Below are positions 40,061 to 40,924 of a stretch of DNA of 40,924 nucleotides, one piece after another; the first letter of the stretch is position 1; each line of letters starts with the position of its first letter. Source of the stretch: an uncultured Collinsella sp. (lineage in GTDB: Bacteria > Actinomycetota > Coriobacteriia > Coriobacteriales > Coriobacteriaceae); assembly GCA_900548495.1 (NCBI GenBank), contig URKT01000003.1, positions 1-40,924 on the forward strand, read 5' to 3'. The position numbers and the translations under genes are program-made. The notes under the pieces are model-generated. The model did not search any database. It worked only from the letters and a program-made list of their open reading frames with translations, and was not told the origin of the DNA.

Positions 40061-40160
40061 TGTTCTCCTTTACCCCACAGGCCCCTTGCCTGCGGGCTTC
40101 TCATGTGACGCGGGCCCCCTGCCCCCGCCACGCTTCAGAGCGTGATTGTTCACGCCCTTA
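40061..40160 (-). promoter_or_regulatory. Structured pnp leader
   Basis: Between the rpsO terminator and pnp the minus strand can form several stems: a 6-bp stem with a 4-nt loop (40129-40134 with 40139-40144), a GCGGG/CCCGC stem next to it, and a CCGCAGGC/GCCTGTGG stem nearer the start codon. In Escherichia coli a leader stem is cut by RNase III for PNPase autoregulation; a similar role here is inference. Confidence 0.45.
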
Positions 40161-40163
40161 CAC

Positions 40164-40194
40164 AAAAAGAGCGTCCCGCATGCAGGACGCTCTT
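40164..40194 (-). terminator. Terminator after rpsO
   Basis: On the minus strand a 10-bp stem (40185-40194 with 40167-40176) with an 8-nt loop is followed by a T-run of five to six bases. It lies 16 bp after the rpsO stop. Read-through may supply some pnp transcript. Confidence 0.9.
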
Positions 40195-40210
40195 AGCATG
40201 TACAAGTTCG

Positions 40211-40489
40211 CTACTGAATATTGTCGCGAATGCCCAGAGCCTTGATGAGCTCACGGTACTCGACGATGTCGTTCTTCTTGATGTAGGAGAGAAGACGACG
40301 ACGACGGCCGACGAGCATGAGCAGGCCACGACGGGTGTGGAAGTCCTTCTGGTGGGACTTCATGTGCTCGGTCAGCTCCTTGATGCGCTCGGACAGGATG
40401 GCGACCTGAACCTTGGGGTTGCCGGTGTCGACCGGGGTATTACCGAACTGGGCAGTCAGCTCCGCCTTACGCTCTTTGGAAACAGTCAT
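40211..40489 (-). CDS. rpsO: 30S ribosomal protein S15
   Basis: A 92-residue small-subunit protein that binds 16S rRNA early in assembly. The sequence is complete and typical: TGNPKVQVAILSERIKELTEHMKSHQKDFHTRRGLL, then GRRRRLLSYIKKNDIVEYRELIKALGIRD. The ATG at 40489 follows AAAGGTGA; an upstream in-frame extension is not S15-like. An 18-bp palindrome lies 20 bp before the start codon. S15 often represses its own translation through leader structure, so the palindrome is a candidate site. Confidence 0.97.
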   Translation of the reverse strand: MTVSKERKAELTAQFGNTPVDTGNPKVQVAILSERIKELTEHMKSHQKDFHTRRGLLMLVGRRRRLLSYIKKNDIVEYRELIKALGIRDNIQ

Positions 40490-40508
40490 TGTTTCACCTT
40501 TCGTTTCT

Positions 40509-40526
40509 TGTCGCCCGCGGGCGACA
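40509..40526. promoter_or_regulatory. 18-bp perfect palindrome in the rpsO leader
   Basis: TGTCGCCCGCGGGCGACA is its own reverse complement and lies just upstream of the rpsO ribosome-binding site. As RNA it could form a short stem. It could bind S15 or a DNA-binding regulator; neither is shown. Confidence 0.55.
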
Positions 40527-40627
40527 TTATTCGCCTCGGACTGGGAAGCCGCCGGTGGAGCGAGCATCCAAGGTCGAGGTACCAACAGGTCGGTATGTTA
40601 CCACAAGCAGCCCACGCCTGCGCATCA

Positions 40628-40877
40628 TCACCGACCCAACATGAATTCCATCGCACGGAGGCGCTGATCGGTGTGCGTGGCGGCCCAAACATGCGAAAGC
40701 CCGAGCAAGAATGCCGCCGTATGCGGGTCGATTCGCTCGGCCATGAGCGCATCGAAGGTCATGGGCATGAGGGCGCGCAACCACGCGACCTCACCGGTCG
40801 ACACCAGTTCGGCACCCGGAACGCTCGACGCGCACGACCCGCACATGAGACCGCCCGCCTGTGGTGAAAAATACGAC
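40628..40877 (-). CDS. recO: DNA repair protein RecO, C-terminal part
   Basis: The last 82 or so residues of RecO, which loads RecA on SSB-coated DNA in the RecFOR pathway. The fragment begins SYFSPQAGGLMCGSCASS, matching the RecO zinc-finger region after its first two cysteines, and ends in the all-helical C-terminal domain (HTDQRLRAMEFMLGR). The 5' part is lost because the contig ends at 40877. The apparent upstream extension MGSEMCIRDR is translated adapter and must not be annotated. The gene precedes rpsO by 138 bp. Confidence 0.85.
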
Positions 40878-40924
40878 CTGTCTCTTATACACATCTCCGA
40901 GCCCACGAGACATGCGCAGATCTC
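40878..40924 (-). other. Nextera adapter with index (sequencing artefact)
   Basis: The Tn5 mosaic end starts at 40878 (CTGTCTCTTATACACATCT), continues with CCGAGCCCACGAGAC to 40911, and is followed by ATGCGCAG (an i7-type index) and ATCTC of the P7 primer. This is library DNA. The three bases before the left adapter agree with the same index. Confidence 0.97.

Noticed and set aside
37826..40108. 760-codon open frame antisense to pnp
   Set aside because: It is the shadow of a well-conserved gene; its Leu/Gly/Val/Asp repeats reflect codon complementarity.
40878..40906. RecO beginning with MGSEMCIRDRS
   Set aside because: These residues are translated Nextera adapter, not protein sequence of the organism.

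Overview
The window is about 40.8 kb of bacterial chromosome. It carries Illumina Nextera adapter sequence at both ends (1-37 and 40878-40924), so it is a complete but untrimmed contig. GC-rich coding sequence, an FHA-MerR (GarA/OdhI-FtsR-like) gene pair, the coexistence of RNase Y and RNase J, a SpoVS gene and the gene order rimO-pgsA-pncC-recA-recX-rny point to an actinobacterium of the class Coriobacteriia, most likely Collinsella or a close relative. This placement comes from recognition of protein families and gene order; no database search was possible.

Layout. Positions 38-7226 (+) are a tightly packed run: der (5'-truncated), plsY, gpsA, rpe, a cysteine desulfurase, a Nif3-like protein, a coiled-coil zinc-ribbon protein and coaBC. 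A tRNA-Pro(GGG) with its own promoter and terminator follows. Positions 7678-12537 (+) hold a CDP-alcohol phosphatidyltransferase, the FHA-MerR pair, apt, a secreted NlpC/P60 hydrolase and a DegV protein. Positions 12610-14314 (-) hold a DUF1836 regulator and trxB; 14432-15733 (+) is an MGDG-synthase-like glycosyltransferase. Positions 16188-17580 (-) hold dut, nrdR and a LysM membrane protein, the last divergent from lexA and a DUF1624 membrane protein (+, 17744-19092). From 19077 to the right end everything is on the minus strand: hflX-miaA-miaB, spoVS, a GHKL ATPase, rny, recX-recA, pncC-pgsA-rimO, a YajQ protein, a RodZ-like protein, ftsK, rnj, pnp, rpsO and the 3' end of recO.

Functional themes. 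The SOS response is well represented: lexA and a divergent LysM protein (a YneA/DivS-like candidate division inhibitor) share three LexA boxes exactly 28 bp apart, and recA has a LexA box inside its promoter spacer. RNA processing and decay are also concentrated here (rny, rnj, pnp, miaA, miaB, rimO).

Most unusual content. Two families of long intergenic hairpins were found. In each family the copies share an almost identical loop (36 nt in family A at 15744-16165; 69 nt in family B at 37362-37767). The arms (31-40 bp) differ between copies but stay self-complementary within each copy. Family B also has an inner stem with three compensatory base-pair changes. I do not recognise either family, and they are the best candidates for an undescribed element. 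Other notable sites are an 11-bp phased array of six ACCAAA-like repeats upstream of recA and a shared palindromic operator-like motif at the DegV and DUF1836 genes.
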